A stretch of 64,000 nt of DNA, taken from positions 62,001-126,000 of the forward strand of contig SVPA01000002.1 in NCBI GenBank assembly GCA_015066085.1, in the 5' to 3' direction. Below the pieces are notes generated by a model. That model did not search any database. It had not been told where the DNA came from and saw only the letters and a program-made list of their open reading frames with translations. Shown piece after piece: positions 27,687-37,400 of this stretch. Position 1 is the stretch's first letter, and the number at the start of each line of letters is the position of its first letter. Both the position numbers and the translations under genes were made by a program. The DNA is from Oscillospiraceae bacterium (lineage in GTDB: Bacteria > Bacillota > Clostridia > Oscillospirales > Acutalibacteraceae).

Positions 27687-28709
27687 TTATCTGTACTTCT
27701 TGCCTCTGCGGAAAACATAGTTGTCAAAGCGGTGTCCGGGTTCAAGGCGTTTTGCCGTACCCGCAACAACGCAGTCACTCGGGTTGTCGGCAATTCTTAC
27801 CGGCATATTGGTTTCCTTAGCAATAAGTTCGGCAAGACCACGAAGCAAAGAACAACCGCCCGTAAGGGTAATTCCGCTTTCAATAATATCTGCCGCAAGT
27901 TCCGGAGGGGTTCTTTCAAGGGTTGTGCGGATTGTTTCAACAATAACCGAAACAGTATCGCTCATAGCGTCGCGAACCTCTGCGGAAGAAATAATTATAT
28001 TTTTCGGCAGACCGTCTAAAAGGTTTCTACCTTTAATTTCAACCGTTTTTTCTTCTTCAAGGGGAAGAGCAGAGCCAAGTTCAAGTTTAACCTGTTCGGC
28101 GGTTCTTTCTCCGATAAGAAGATTATATTTTTTACGGATATATCCGATAATTGCTTCGTCAAGGTCATCTCCTGCGGTTCTTACCGACTGGGCGGTAACA
28201 ATATCGCCGAGAGATATAACCGCAACCTCGGTTGTACCTCCGCCTATATCTGCAATCATACAGCCTTTAGCCTCCCAGACGGGAAGACCGGCACCAACCG
28301 CTGCCGCCATAGGCTCCTCAATAATATCAACATCGGAAGCACCCGCCTGTTTTAAAACTCCGTGAACGGCTCGGCTTTCAACCTCGGTTACACCCGCGGG
28401 AACGCAGATTACAACCCTGACTTTTGAGAAGATAGAGCCTTTAAGAGCCTCTTTAATAAACCGTTTAAGCATTGCCGCCGTAACATCATAGTCGGCAATA
28501 ACTCCGTGTTTTAAGGGGCGTACGGCAACAATTGAACCGGGGGTACGGCCAATCATTTCCTTTGCCTCGGTACCAACCGCTCTTACTGCGTCGTTTCGAA
28601 CATCATAAGCAACAACCGAAGGTTCTCTTAAAATAATACCTTTGCCTTTTTGGTAAACCAGTGTGTTTGCGGTACCTAAATCTATACCGATATCTCTTGT
28701 AAATAGCAT
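27687..28709 (-). CDS. mreB: Rod shape-determining protein MreB
   Basis: [65 protein letters not shown]. Confidence 0.98.
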   Translation of the reverse strand: MLFTRDIGIDLGTANTLVYQKGKGIILREPSVVAYDVRNDAVRAVGTEAKEMIGRTPGSIVAVRPLKHGVIADYDVTAAMLKRFIKEALKGSIFSKVRVVICVPAGVTEVESRAVHGVLKQAGASDVDIIEEPMAAAVGAGLPVWEAKGCMIADIGGGTTEVAVISLGDIVTAQSVRTAGDDLDEAIIGYIRKKYNLLIGERTAEQVKLELGSALPLEEEKTVEIKGRNLLDGLPKNIIISSAEVRDAMSDTVSVIVETIRTTLERTPPELAADIIESGITLTGGCSLLRGLAELIAKETNMPVRIADNPSDCVVAGTAKRLEPGHRFDNYVFRRGKKYR

Positions 28710-28723
28710 AGTTTATATCCTCT

Positions 28724-29731
28724 CTAAATATAGTCAATGGGAAGTGTTGCTGTGGCGTTGAGTTCGGGTCCTGCCGTGTTTGAATTCATATACTCAAAGT
28801 ATGCCTGAACGCCGACCATAGCGGCGTTATCGCCACAGTATTTAAGTTCGGGACGGAAAAAAGAAATCTCTCTCTTTTTACATTCTTGTTCGAGCCTTGT
28901 TCTAAGTTCGCTGTTTGCCGAAACACCGCCCGCAAGAACAAGGGTTTTTCTTCCCGTTTCTTCAAGGGCAAGTAAAGTGTTTTCAATAAGCATATCGCAA
29001 ACCCGCTTTCTAACCGTTGCCGCAAGAACGGGAATGTCAACCGTTTCTCCCTTTTGCGAGGCGTTGTGCAAGGTGTTTATAACGGCAGTTTTAAGTCCCG
29101 AAAAAGAAAAGTCATAAATACTGTCCTCAATTTGCGGTTTTGGAAGCGGATATTTTTTAAAATCGGCTGTGGTTGCAATTTTGTCAAGGTTTACTCCGCC
29201 CGGGTAGGAAAGTCCCATAGCCCTTGCCGATTTATCAAAACATTCTCCCGCTGCGTCGTCACGGGTTTGCCCGATAATACTGAACTTGGTGTAATCGGCC
29301 ACATCGGTTATAACCGAATTACCGCCCGATACCGTAAGGCATAAAAACGGGGGTTTCAGTTGTTCGTTATCAATATAGTTTGCCGCTATATGCGAGCGAA
29401 GATGATGAACGGGGATAAGGGGCACGTTAAGACTCATCGCAAGACCTTTTGCAAAGTTTACTCCAACAAGCAAAGCCCCAATAAGACCGGGAGCAAAGGT
29501 TACCGCAACCGCATCAATGTCGCTATAGGTTTTTTTAGCGTCGGCAAGTGCTTTGTCTACTACCGCCGATATATTCTCGCAGTGTCTTCTCGAGGCAATC
29601 TCGGGAACGACTCCGCCGTATTTTTTATGTTCTTCAATTTGTGTGTTTATTACCGAGGACAAAATATGTCTACCCTCAGTTACCGCCGCTGCCGTTTCGT
29701 CGCAGGACGTTTCAATAGCCAAAATCAGCAT
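28724..29731 (-). CDS. tsaD: tRNA N6-threonylcarbamoyladenosine transferase TsaD
   Basis: MLILAIETSCDETAAAV; VPEIASRRHCENI; VHHLRSHIAAN; LVLAGGVSANSELR. Confidence 0.98.
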   Translation of the reverse strand: MLILAIETSCDETAAAVTEGRHILSSVINTQIEEHKKYGGVVPEIASRRHCENISAVVDKALADAKKTYSDIDAVAVTFAPGLIGALLVGVNFAKGLAMSLNVPLIPVHHLRSHIAANYIDNEQLKPPFLCLTVSGGNSVITDVADYTKFSIIGQTRDDAAGECFDKSARAMGLSYPGGVNLDKIATTADFKKYPLPKPQIEDSIYDFSFSGLKTAVINTLHNASQKGETVDIPVLAATVRKRVCDMLIENTLLALEETGRKTLVLAGGVSANSELRTRLEQECKKREISFFRPELKYCGDNAAMVGVQAYFEYMNSNTAGPELNATATLPIDYI

Positions 29732-29734
29732 AGT

Positions 29735-30166
29735 TTAAAAACCTTCTGTTGTCATAATTATTGCATCTTCTTTAGGAAGACTGTAAAAATTCTTTCTTTT
29801 TCCAACCGCTTTAAACCCTTGTTTTTCGTAAAGGGCAATAGCGGGTAAGTTTGACTCTCTTACCTCAAGGGAAATAAATTTCAGACCCTTTTCTTTTGCG
29901 AGTTTTTTGCTCTGCTCAATAAGTGCCGAGCCAACCCCTTTTTTTCTTGTTTCTTTTGTTACCGCAACATTGGTAATATACCCTTCGTCAAGCACCGTCT
30001 GCAATCCTACATAACCCAGCACCCGACCCTCTTCTTCAAAAAGCAAAAAATAGGTAGAGTTTTCAAGCGAGTCCAAAACTGCGTTTTCACTCCAGGGAGA
30101 AGAAAAACATTCTTTTTCTAAAAGGGCAATAAATTTTTCGTCCCCCGCCTTAAACTGTCTAATCAT
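29735..30166 (-). CDS. rimI: Ribosomal protein alanine N-acetyltransferase
   Basis: GNAT fold, YITNVAVTKETRKKGVGSALIEQSKKLAKEKGLKFISLEVRESNLPAIALYEKQGFK; adjacent to tsaD. Confidence 0.9.
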   Translation of the reverse strand: MIRQFKAGDEKFIALLEKECFSSPWSENAVLDSLENSTYFLLFEEEGRVLGYVGLQTVLDEGYITNVAVTKETRKKGVGSALIEQSKKLAKEKGLKFISLEVRESNLPAIALYEKQGFKAVGKRKNFYSLPKEDAIIMTTEGF

Positions 30167-30570
30167 AAAATGTTATCCTCAATAAGTTCATCAACAGCCG
30201 AAAAAATCTCGTCACGGCATTCTCGGTATCTGTCAATTCCGCAGCCAAACGGGTCGGAAATTCCGAGAATATGAATTTTAAGTTTATCAACTCCGAGTGC
30301 CTCTAATAAATCGGCGTGGGAGGAGGACATACAAACGATTACATCTGCCGTTTCGGCGTCGCCGTAACCCATCTGCTTTGATATATGTGAAGAAATATCA
30401 ATGCCCTTTTCAAGCATAGCGTTAACGCTATGTGTTGCGGCAGGAGAACCGTCTGCGGCAAGACCTCTGCTTACGATTTCATAGCCCGTCGGTTTTTTAA
30501 ATTTAAGGTACCCCTCTGCCATGGGTGAACGGCAGGTATTACCCGTACAAACAAAAACAACTTTTTTCAT
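30163..30570 (-). CDS. Low-molecular-weight protein tyrosine/arginine phosphatase family
   Basis: VFVCTGNTCRSPMAEGYLKFK active-site loop and C-terminal ISDPFG. Confidence 0.92.
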   Translation of the reverse strand: MKKVVFVCTGNTCRSPMAEGYLKFKKPTGYEIVSRGLAADGSPAATHSVNAMLEKGIDISSHISKQMGYGDAETADVIVCMSSSHADLLEALGVDKLKIHILGISDPFGCGIDRYRECRDEIFSAVDELIEDNIL

Positions 30571-33101
30571 CAGCCCTTCGCCTCGTACCAACTTTTTCCG
30601 ATGTTAACATCTGCCGTCAGAGCCACTTTAAGTTTTACCGCATTTTCCATTTCGTGTTTTAGTATTTCGGCGGCTTTTTCGGCGTCCTTTTCGGCGGATT
30701 CTATAATCAGTTCGTCGTGAACCTGAAGAATAAGTTTTGCGTCAAGCCCCTCTTCTTTAAGACGGGCAAAAACATTAACCATAGCAATTTTAATTATATC
30801 GGCAGCCGTTCCCTGAATAGGGGCGTTTCTGGCAACCCTTTCGCCGAACGAACGAAGCATATGATTAGACGAGGCAAGTTCGGGCAGATACCTTCTTCTT
30901 GAGAAAAGGGTTTTGACATATCCGTTTGCCTTTGCCTGCTCAATACTGCTGTTCATAAAACGGTCAACGCCCGTAAAGGTGGAAAGATAACTGTTGATAT
31001 AATCTTTTGCCTCTTTGTTTGAAACGCCAATATCTTTCGCAAGGGAGAAAGCCCCTATACCGTAAACAATACCAAAGTTAACGGCTTTTGCTCGGCTTCT
31101 CATAATCGGGGTAACCATATCAATCGGCATACCGAAAACTTGAGCCGCGGTAGAGGTGTGAATATCCGCCCCGCTTGAAAAGGCGTCGCACATAGCCTTG
31201 TCGTCTGCCATATGGGCGAGAACCCGAAGTTCAATCTGCGAATAGTCGGCGTCAAGCAGAACCTTTCCGCTTTCGGCTATAAAGAATTTTCTGAAAACCT
31301 TTCCTTCGTCGGTTCTAACGGGAATGTTTTGAAGATTAGGTTCTAAAGAACTTATTCTTCCCGTTCTCGTTTCGGTCTGGTTAAAGGTTGAATGAATTCT
31401 CGAGTCCTCTGCTACCGCTTCAAGAAGCGAGTCGCAATAGGTGGATTTAAGTTTTGCAAGTCCTCGGTATTTTATAATCATTTCTACCGCAGGATGAAAA
31501 GCACGAAGTTCTTCAAGCACTTCGGCGTTGGTCGAATATCCGCTTTTGGTCTTCTTCTTTGCGGGAAGCCCTAAATGCTCAAAAAGGGCGACCCCCAACT
31601 GTTTGGGAGAATTCAGGTTAAACTTATAACCGATAAGGTCGTAAATTTCGGTTTCAAGGGCACCGATACGCTCTTCGAGTTGCTTTGAATGAACCTTTAA
31701 AGCCTCACTGTCAATTTTAACACCGCAAAGTTCCATATCTCCAAGCACGGCAGCAAGAGGAAGTTCAATTTCGCTTAGAAGTTTTGTTTGCCCGGTTGCT
31801 TCAAGTTCGCTTTCAAGCCTTTTCGAAACAAAATAGGAAAGTGAACAAAGGCGGATACCCTCGTCTTCGGTGTCAACTTCTGCGTCAGCGCCGTACTCTG
31901 TCGCCAAACGCTCGGTGGTGTACGAATTGCTTGAGGGGTTGCAAAGATATCCCGCAAGCATACTGTCAAAAACAATATTTTTTGGGGTAACGCCAAGTTT
32001 TTTAGCAAATTTATAAATGTTTTTATAATCGTAAACGCTTTTTGCGGTCTTTTCGTCTGCTAAAAGGGCAAGAGTTTCGTCTGCCGGAAGTCTTGTGCAA
32101 ATCTGTCCGTCGCAAACGCCAAAATCTTCCCCTAAAGAGATAACTTCAACCAAAGAATGTGCTTTGGATAAAAACTCACGGGGCAAAACGGCGGTAAGTT
32201 TTTCGGCTTTTTCGGTTTTAGAAGGAGAGTTCGGGGAAATCCCCATTTTTTCCATAAGTTTGAAAAACTCAAGTCTGGTCATAACCGAGGCTACGGCCGA
32301 CTCGTCAATATCTTTGTTATAATAAGAATTGATGTCTAAATCAATGGGGGCTTCTTTACAAATGGTACCAAGCCAACGGGAGAAGAAAGCCGATTCTTTT
32401 CCTGCTTCAAGTTTGGCTTTAACCCCTGCTTTAATGTCAAGTTCTTCTAAATGCTCGTAAATGTAGTCAATATTTTTAAATCTTGTTATAAGGTCGGTAG
32501 CGGTTTTTTCGCCAACCCCACTGACCCCGGGAATATTATCCGACGAGTCGCCCATAAGGGCTTTAAGTTCAATCATCTGACTAGGGGTAAGACCGTATTT
32601 CTGGAATAAAGCCGCCTCGTCGTAACTGACAATTTCGGGAGAACCCGCCTTGGTCGAAGAAAGAACAACACGAACATTATTCCCGATAAGTTGGAGTGCG
32701 TCACGGTCACCCGTAGCAATAACACACTCGTTATCGGTTTTCTGACAAAGGTCGGCAAGGGTGCCTAAAATGTCGTCTGCCTCATATCTTTCGCATTCAA
32801 TAACGGTGTATCCCATTGCGCGAAGCCATTCTTTAAGAGGGGCAAACTGTTCAAGAAGTTCCGGGGGAGTAGCGTGGCGTCCTGCCTTATATTCGGCATA
32901 CTTTTCGTGGCGGAAGGTGGGTTTTTTAAGGTCAAAGGCAACGGCAATACCGTCGGGCTGTTCAGCCTCTTTAAGTCGGTTAAGAATATTTATAAAACCG
33001 TAAACGGCGTTAGTATATCTGCCGTCCTTGGTGGTCAGCAGTTTAATTCCGTAAAAGGCGCGGTTTATAATACTGTTTCCGTCTATTGCCAGCAACTTCA
33101 T
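30570..33101 (-). CDS. polA: DNA polymerase I
   Basis: 843 aa; 5'-3' exonuclease domain at the N-terminus, DADYSQIELRVLAHMADD, RSRAKAVNFGIVYGIGAFSLA, LQVHDELIIES. Confidence 0.97.
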   Translation of the reverse strand: MKLLAIDGNSIINRAFYGIKLLTTKDGRYTNAVYGFINILNRLKEAEQPDGIAVAFDLKKPTFRHEKYAEYKAGRHATPPELLEQFAPLKEWLRAMGYTVIECERYEADDILGTLADLCQKTDNECVIATGDRDALQLIGNNVRVVLSSTKAGSPEIVSYDEAALFQKYGLTPSQMIELKALMGDSSDNIPGVSGVGEKTATDLITRFKNIDYIYEHLEELDIKAGVKAKLEAGKESAFFSRWLGTICKEAPIDLDINSYYNKDIDESAVASVMTRLEFFKLMEKMGISPNSPSKTEKAEKLTAVLPREFLSKAHSLVEVISLGEDFGVCDGQICTRLPADETLALLADEKTAKSVYDYKNIYKFAKKLGVTPKNIVFDSMLAGYLCNPSSNSYTTERLATEYGADAEVDTEDEGIRLCSLSYFVSKRLESELEATGQTKLLSEIELPLAAVLGDMELCGVKIDSEALKVHSKQLEERIGALETEIYDLIGYKFNLNSPKQLGVALFEHLGLPAKKKTKSGYSTNAEVLEELRAFHPAVEMIIKYRGLAKLKSTYCDSLLEAVAEDSRIHSTFNQTETRTGRISSLEPNLQNIPVRTDEGKVFRKFFIAESGKVLLDADYSQIELRVLAHMADDKAMCDAFSSGADIHTSTAAQVFGMPIDMVTPIMRSRAKAVNFGIVYGIGAFSLAKDIGVSNKEAKDYINSYLSTFTGVDRFMNSSIEQAKANGYVKTLFSRRRYLPELASSNHMLRSFGERVARNAPIQGTAADIIKIAMVNVFARLKEEGLDAKLILQVHDELIIESAEKDAEKAAEILKHEMENAVKLKVALTADVNIGKSWYEAKG

Positions 33102-33137
33102 ACAAAGAAAACCCCATAATAAATAATATTTATATTA

Positions 33138-33166
33138 TTATAACAAATAACATATAAATTGTCATC
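33138..33166 (-). promoter_or_regulatory. polA promoter candidate
   Basis: Minus strand ATGACA, 17 bp, TATAAT. Confidence 0.6.
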
Positions 33167-33179
33167 ATATTTTTAATAT

Positions 33180-33208
33180 TTGACAAGAATTTTTTTTGCG
33201 GTTATAAT
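33180..33208 (+). promoter_or_regulatory. Consensus promoter for dusB
   Basis: TTGACA, 17 bp, TATAAT; ATG follows 9 nt after the -10. Confidence 0.8.
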
Positions 33209-33217
33209 TATCCCGTT

Positions 33218-34186
33218 ATGAAGATAGGAAATGTAACTGTAAACGGTTTTGCTGCTCTCGCTCCAATGGCTGGTGTTGCCGACATGGCAATGAGAGAAAT
33301 ATGTGAAAAATACGGCGCCGCCTACTCGGTTGGCGAACTGACAAGCGCTAAAGCAATTACTTTGGGGGACAAAAAATCTCCCGAGTTTTTGTCAAGGGGA
33401 AACCTTGCTTGTTTTGGAAACCAACTTTTCGGCTGTGAGCCCGAAATTATGGCAAAAGCGGCAAAAGTTGCCGAAAGTTTTGCCCCCGATTTTATTGATA
33501 TAAATATGGGTTGTCCCGCCCCCAAAGTTGCTAATAACGGGGGAGGCAGTTCCCTTATGAAAGACCCGAAACTAGCATGTGAAATAGTAAAAGCGGTTGT
33601 AAACTCGGTAAAAGTTCCCGTAACGGTTAAAATCCGAGCAGGGTGGGACGAAAACAGTTTAAACGCCGTAGAACTCGCCAAAATATGCGAAGCAAACGGT
33701 GCAAGTGCAATTACCGTTCACGGAAGAACAAGAGCACAGATGTATGCCCCTCCCGTAAATCTTGACATTATAAAAGAGGTTAAAAAAGCCGTTAATATTG
33801 CCGTAATCGGAAACGGAGATATAACCGACGGCCCCTCTGCCGCCTATATGTACGAATATACAGGGTGCGATTTTGTTATGGTCGGCCGTGCGGCAAACGG
33901 AACCCCTTGGGTTTTTGATAAAATAAACGCCTACCTTAAAAACGGCGAAATTTTAGAGGACCCGCCCCTTGAAAAACGGCTCGAAATTCTAATGGAGCAA
34001 CTTTCTCTTATGCAAAAATATAAAAGTGAAAGAACCGTTTTATTAGAAGCGCGAAAACACGCCGCTTGGTATATGAAAGGGGTTAGAAATGCCGCTGCTC
34101 TTCGTAAAATGTGCGGCGAAATAAACTCTTTTTCCGATATTGCTTTAATATGTGAAAAAGCCCTTGCCGAAGGCGAGGATATGTGA
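33218..34186 (+). CDS. dusB: tRNA-dihydrouridine synthase
   Basis: MKIGNVTVNGFAALAPMAGVADMAMREICEKYGA; DINMGCPAPKVANNGGGSSLMKDP; VHGRTRAQMY. Confidence 0.95.
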   Translation: MKIGNVTVNGFAALAPMAGVADMAMREICEKYGAAYSVGELTSAKAITLGDKKSPEFLSRGNLACFGNQLFGCEPEIMAKAAKVAESFAPDFIDINMGCPAPKVANNGGGSSLMKDPKLACEIVKAVVNSVKVPVTVKIRAGWDENSLNAVELAKICEANGASAITVHGRTRAQMYAPPVNLDIIKEVKKAVNIAVIGNGDITDGPSAAYMYEYTGCDFVMVGRAANGTPWVFDKINAYLKNGEILEDPPLEKRLEILMEQLSLMQKYKSERTVLLEARKHAAWYMKGVRNAAALRKMCGEINSFSDIALICEKALAEGEDM

Positions 34187-34223
34187 TAAAATAGCAAAGT
34201 CAAAATGTTAAAGGAGAGTTTCT

Positions 34224-34964
34224 ATGTCAGGACATTCTAAATGGAATAATATTAAGCGTAAAAAGGAAAAAACCGACGCCGCAAAGGCGAAAATCTTTAC
34301 TAAAATCGGCCGTGAAATCTCGGTAATCGTAAAAGCGGGAGGCCCTAATCCCCAGGAAAACAGCAAATTAAAGGAAATTATTGCCAAAGCAAAAGCGGCA
34401 AATGTTCCTAACGAAAATATTGAAAGAATTATCAAAAAAGCCGCAGGCGACACCTCGGCTAACAACTATGAAGAACTAATTTATGAGGGCTACGGTCCAA
34501 ACGGTATTGCCGTTGTCGTAGAGGTTTTAACCGATAACAGAAACCGAACTGCCGGCGAAATGCGTCACTATTTTGATAAATACGGCGGAAACCTCGGTCA
34601 ATCGGGCTCGGTTATGTTTATGTTTGACCGCAAGGGACAGATAATTATCGAAGCCGAGGGTAAAGATGAAGATGCCGTAATGGAAGATGCGCTTGATGCA
34701 GGTGCCGATGACTTTAATTTCGACGGCGATATTTTCGAAATTTCGACCGACCCTGCCGGTTTCGGTGCTGTCTGCGACGCCCTTGAAGCAAAGGGATATG
34801 CTTTTGAATCGGCTGAAATTGCCTATGTTCCCCAAACTATGTCTACAATCGACGACCCCGACCAGATAAAGCAAATGGAAAAACTCATTGAAATGCTTGA
34901 AGATAATGAGGATGTTCAGGAAATCTGGCACAACTGGGATATGCCCGAAGAAGACGAAGAATAA
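34224..34964 (+). CDS. YebC/PmpR family protein
   Basis: MSGHSKWNNIKRKKEKTDAAKAKIFTKIGREISVIVKAGGPNPQENSKLKEIIAKAKAANVPNENIERIIKKAAG. Confidence 0.97.
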   Translation: MSGHSKWNNIKRKKEKTDAAKAKIFTKIGREISVIVKAGGPNPQENSKLKEIIAKAKAANVPNENIERIIKKAAGDTSANNYEELIYEGYGPNGIAVVVEVLTDNRNRTAGEMRHYFDKYGGNLGQSGSVMFMFDRKGQIIIEAEGKDEDAVMEDALDAGADDFNFDGDIFEISTDPAGFGAVCDALEAKGYAFESAEIAYVPQTMSTIDDPDQIKQMEKLIEMLEDNEDVQEIWHNWDMPEEDEE

Positions 34965-35001
34965 AAAAGTCAAATAGTTTCTATATAAGCAAATAAATTT
35001 A

Positions 35002-35033
35002 AAACACCCCGTCAATGACGGGGTGTTTTTTTA
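35002..35033. terminator. Intrinsic terminator
   Basis: AACACCCCGTC-AAT-GACGGGGTGTTTTTTT. Confidence 0.85.
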
Positions 35034-35258
35034 CGCCTGAATCCAATCGTTTGCCTTATCAGCCGACATACGCTTGATATCTTCCTTTTTATAGGGAGAT
35101 TTTTCTCCGCCGTTTACATAAAGGAAGAACTTTCCGTTTTCGGTTTTATAAAGACTTTCTTCGTAGCCCGAAGGGTCTCCGAAAGAGCCGAAAACCTTTT
35201 TTAAAATAAGTTCAGATTTTTCGGTGTCATACTGCACCTTGCATATTACTTTTTGCAT
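35031..35258 (-). CDS. Small conserved-looking hypothetical protein (75 aa)
   Basis: Intact ORF with AAAGGATG-type RBS region, bounded by terminators; YKTENGKFFLYVNGGEKSPYKKEDIKRMSADKANDWIQA. Confidence 0.65.
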   Translation of the reverse strand: MQKVICKVQYDTEKSELILKKVFGSFGDPSGYEESLYKTENGKFFLYVNGGEKSPYKKEDIKRMSADKANDWIQA

Positions 35259-35451
35259 AATTTCATCCTTTCTTTTTAGTTCCGCTAATTCACGAAACTA
35301 TAATATATTAGCATATTTTCCGGGCAAAATCAATATAATAACCAAAACTCCAAAAATTACATAAAATGCGAAAAAAAGGAACAAGATTTCACTTGGTCCT
35401 TTTTTGTTCTAAACCTTACGGCCTGTACATATTATTGCATAGGTGATAAAA

Positions 35452-36369
35452 ATGACAGACTGTAAAACAAACTGCGAAAGATTTGACAGAATGCTTTACG
35501 CCTTGCCCGAAAGAATTTCCTTGGTTTTGTCGGCTCTGCCAGTTGCTCTTAAGGCGTCGGCGTATGAAATCAGAATAAGGGTAAATAAACCTGTTTGCAT
35601 AACGGGAGATACCGTTTTTTATATATCTTCAGATTCGGTTGCCTGTACATATATTCCCAAAAGTCCGCTTGTGGCAAGTGAGGAAGAAATCAAGGATATT
35701 TTGCTTCGAATTACCGACCGTTCGGTCTATACCAGAACCGCCGAACTTTCAAAAGGCTACCTGTCAATGCGTTATGGTGGCAGAGCGGGGGTTTGCGGAA
35801 GATTTGTTGAGGGAAAATTTTGCGACACAACCTCGGTAAATATCCGAATACCCCGCCAGGTAATCGGCTCTGCCGAGTCTGTTTTAAACGAGGCTCAAAA
35901 CGGAATCCTTATTGCAGGTCCGCCCGGAAGCGGAAAAACAACCCTGCTTCGCGACCTTGTAAGGCTCTTGTCGGTCAGCGGAAAAAGGGTATGCGTGATT
36001 GATAGCCGAGGCGAAATCTGCGGAAGACAGCAGGAAGAAGATGCCCTTGATATAGGACCTAATACCGATGTTATAACGGGGGTCAACAAAGCCAAAGGAA
36101 CCGAAATCGCCCTTAGAACAATGTTTCCCGACTTTATTGCCTTTGATGAGGTGGGAACGGGAGAGGAATTGGCGCTTATAAAGGAAAGTTTCTTTTCGGG
36201 GGTAAGCATAATAACTACAGCCCACGCCGCTGACACAAGGGACCTTATTTCAAGACCGGTTACTAAACTTATGCTTGAGGGGTTTATGGGCAGTGTCGCT
36301 CTGCTTTCAAAAAAGCCCGGCGGACCCATAAGAATTTTAAAAGCAGAAGAGGTGAGGCGGTTTGCTTAA
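35452..36369 (+). CDS. spoIIIAA: Stage III sporulation protein AA
   Basis: ILIAGPPGSGKTTLLRDLVRLLS Walker A, FPDFIAFDEVGTGEE; first gene of the spoIIIA operon. Alternative GTG start at 35443. Confidence 0.96.
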   Translation: MTDCKTNCERFDRMLYALPERISLVLSALPVALKASAYEIRIRVNKPVCITGDTVFYISSDSVACTYIPKSPLVASEEEIKDILLRITDRSVYTRTAELSKGYLSMRYGGRAGVCGRFVEGKFCDTTSVNIRIPRQVIGSAESVLNEAQNGILIAGPPGSGKTTLLRDLVRLLSVSGKRVCVIDSRGEICGRQQEEDALDIGPNTDVITGVNKAKGTEIALRTMFPDFIAFDEVGTGEELALIKESFFSGVSIITTAHAADTRDLISRPVTKLMLEGFMGSVALLSKKPGGPIRILKAEEVRRFA

Positions 36370-36805
36370 AATAATAGGCATTATCGGAATAATTACCGCT
36401 TCTACTTTGCTCGGTTTTTTCTTTGCCTTAAAACTTAAAACAAGGCAAACAAGACTTTCAAATCTGTGTTCTTTTATTGAAGAGATAGAAATGCGGATTA
36501 GGTCGGGAGCAGAACTTAAAAAAATATTTGCCTTGTCGGGCAAAAATGTAGGAATTTATGACGACGGATATACGGTAAAAATTTCGCCCGAAAATCTTTT
36601 TAAAGAGGATATTTCTATTTTGGAGGAGTTTTTTTCGGGACTTGGTCTTGGCGATACCGAGTCCCAGATAAAGAGGTGTCAGGTTTATCTCTCGCTTTTA
36701 AAAAAGCAAGAAGAATCGGCGGCTGAACTTGTAAACTCCAAAAGCGGTCTTTATAGCAAACTCGGATTTTTTGCGGGTCTGTTTATTTCGGTAATGCTTA
36801 TATAG
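36362..36805 (+). CDS. spoIIIAB: Stage III sporulation protein AB
   Basis: Position, size and pattern (RQTRLSNLCSFIEEIEMRIRSG). Confidence 0.9.
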   Translation: MLKIIGIIGIITASTLLGFFFALKLKTRQTRLSNLCSFIEEIEMRIRSGAELKKIFALSGKNVGIYDDGYTVKISPENLFKEDISILEEFFSGLGLGDTESQIKRCQVYLSLLKKQEESAAELVNSKSGLYSKLGFFAGLFISVMLI

Positions 36806-36813
36806 GTGAAGTT

Positions 36814-37008
36814 ATGGATGTTGATTTAATATTCAAGGTGGCGGCAATCGGAATTATAGTGACGGTGCTAAATCAGGTGCTTGTTCGTTCGGGAAGGGAA
36901 GAACAGGCAATGCTGACAACCCTAACGGGTCTTGTCGTCGTGCTGATTATGGTGGTTAATATGGTTGCCGACCTTTTTTCAACCGTCAAGTCGGTTTTTG
37001 GACTTTAA
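36814..37008 (+). CDS. spoIIIAC: Stage III sporulation protein AC
   Basis: MDVDLIFKVAAIGIIVTVLNQVLVRSGREEQAMLTTLTGLVVVLIMV. Confidence 0.95.
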   Translation: MDVDLIFKVAAIGIIVTVLNQVLVRSGREEQAMLTTLTGLVVVLIMVVNMVADLFSTVKSVFGL

Positions 37009-37011
37009 AAT

Positions 37012-37398
37012 ATGAATTTAACAGTAATTTTAGGGGTTTTAATAATCGCCTCGGCGGCGGCTTTGGTTTTAAGACAATATAAGGCGGAATACTCGCTTTT
37101 TATCGCCCTTTTAGCAGGGGCGTTAGTTCTTATTGTTTTAATGACCGATATTATGGACGGACTCTATTCTCTGCTTAATACCGTCCTTGGTTTCGGCCTT
37201 GACGGTTCGTATTTTACGGTTGCCTTCAAGTCGCTTGGCATCTGCGTTATTACAGGTTTTATTGCAGACGCCTGTCGTGATTCGGGGCAAATGGCGTTAG
37301 CGTCAAGGGCCGAACTTGCGGGAAGATGTGCCGTATTTATTCTTTCTCTTCCTTTGCTTACTTCACTTCTTGAAACGGCGAAGGAAATAATAGGATAG
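37012..37398 (+). CDS. spoIIIAD: Stage III sporulation protein AD
   Basis: Hydrophobic 128 aa; SYFTVAFKSLGICVITGFIADACRDSGQMALASRAELAGR. Confidence 0.95.
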   Translation: MNLTVILGVLIIASAAALVLRQYKAEYSLFIALLAGALVLIVLMTDIMDGLYSLLNTVLGFGLDGSYFTVAFKSLGICVITGFIADACRDSGQMALASRAELAGRCAVFILSLPLLTSLLETAKEIIG

Positions 37399-37400
37399 TT

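Noticed and set aside
27721-28365. 214-aa plus-strand ORF opposite mreB
   Set aside because: Fully antisense to a clear mreB gene; serine/arginine-rich translation typical of a shadow frame.
29360-29848. 162-aa plus-strand ORF opposite tsaD/rimI
   Set aside because: Spans two conserved genes on the other strand and has no known motif.
35370-35452. Sigma-E promoter for spoIIIAA
   Set aside because: CATATTAT (35428-35435) resembles a -10, but no convincing -35 at the right spacing was found by eye; not supported well enough to list.
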